Source: Sulfitobacter sp. BSw21498 (GTDB lineage Bacteria; Pseudomonadota; Alphaproteobacteria; Rhodobacterales; Rhodobacteraceae). Taken from it: a stretch of 64,000 nt of DNA. The notes beneath the pieces are model-generated. The model searched no databases. It was not told the DNA's origin and saw only the letters and a program-made list of their open reading frames with translations. Shown piece by piece: positions 63,802 through 64,000 of this stretch. Numbering within the stretch: the first letter of the stretch is position 1; each line of letters begins with the position of its first letter. The stretch lies in the NCBI RefSeq assembly GCF_006064855.1, contig NZ_CP040753.1, positions 2,708,001 through 2,772,000 of the forward strand. Reading direction: 5' to 3'. The translations under genes were made by a program, and so were the position numbers.

Positions 63802-64000
63802 TTACCCCAACTCTTCGGTAGAGGACGCTGCAGCTTCTTCGTCGCGCAGACGGTGCAGATGCGCGATAAAGTACCGCATATGCGCGTTATCGACCGTGCG
63901 CTGTGCTTCGTTTTTCCAAGCGTCATAGGCGCTGGCATAGTTCGGGAAGATCCCAACGACGTGGATGTCATCGACATTCTTGAACGCGGTGCCGGTGGGC
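63802..64000 (-). CDS. DUF4170 domain-containing protein (partial, 3' end)
   Basis: Only the last 65 codons are in the window and the gene runs off the right edge. The visible part reads VDDIHVVGIFPNYASAYDAWK followed by AQRTVDNAHMRYFIAHLHRL and a Glu/Ala-rich tail ending EELG. This is the short DUF4170 protein that precedes waaA and lpxK in alphaproteobacteria. Function unknown. It ends six bases before the waaA start, so it shares that operon. Confidence 0.85.
   Translation of the reverse strand, partial: PTGTAFKNVDDIHVVGIFPNYASAYDAWKNEAQRTVDNAHMRYFIAHLHRLRDEEAAASSTEELG

Overview
The window is a gene-dense, high-GC chromosomal segment of an alphaproteobacterium, most probably a marine Rhodobacteraceae member (Roseobacter group). 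This rests on gene content: CcrM, DUF2794, DUF4170 upstream of waaA/lpxK, DUF1285 beside a moxR/DUF58/DUF4159 operon, a DUF6478-type protein, ZapE and many ATGA-linked operons. I see no rRNA, tRNA, CRISPR array, insertion sequence or prophage. Almost every gap is under 210 bases, so this looks like vertically inherited chromosome rather than an island.

Layout. 1-3421 (minus): UMF1-type MFS transporter, MepA murein endopeptidase and a phytase-like secreted protein in an overlapping operon, then the start of a queuosine-precursor transporter behind a leader with two look-alike hairpins. 3617-7303 (plus): BLUF photoreceptor, YggT, RecQ, YaaA. 7288-9432: soluble hybrid histidine kinase. 9538-16224 (minus): a four-gene MoxR / DUF58 / BatA-DUF4159 / GATase-like envelope system, with DUF1285 divergent. 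17008-20782 (minus): polA, a DUF2459-like protein and a small zinc-finger protein. 20968-24953 (plus): gpmI, EnvC-like protein and CtpA protease, ending in a clear terminator. 25107-28701 (minus): ilvD, lipoprotein and two lineage-specific genes.

28856-35160 (plus): a 1033-residue ABC-exporter-like protein with a degenerate nucleotide-binding domain, a large insertion and a C-terminal cyclic-nucleotide-type domain, translationally coupled to a CPBP membrane protease; then accD and folC. 35256-43148: unknown single-pass protein, ZapE, MFS, and a minus-strand set (HAD phosphatase, ornithine cyclodeaminase-like, alpha/beta hydrolase, YaiI, S-formylglutathione hydrolase, AEC transporter). 43353-45097: paaK-paaI. 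45212-49667: DUF2794, NlpC/P60 plus M17 peptidase, beta-carbonic anhydrase and a membrane-tethered NYN ribonuclease. 49749-53890: asd, an aldolase-MFS pair, and a membrane protein with a C-terminal winged-helix-like domain. 54079-56664: secreted basic protein, rnhB, ccrM. 56806-64000: AlkB, MutY, DUF721, DsbA-like, CaiB/BaiF CoA-transferase, then lpxK-waaA-DUF4170.

The genes cover housekeeping (replication and repair: polA, recQ, mutY, rnhB, ccrM), envelope building (EnvC, CtpA, MepA, lpxK/waaA, MoxR system), amino acid, lipid and folate synthesis (ilvD, asd, accD, folC) and catabolism of aromatics, alkanes and formaldehyde (paaK/paaI, alkB, fghA). The most unusual item is the pseudo-ABC/cNMP-domain protein with its coupled membrane protease. 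Next come the tethered NYN nuclease with its 14-codon coupling ORF, and the reverse-topology membrane winged-helix protein.
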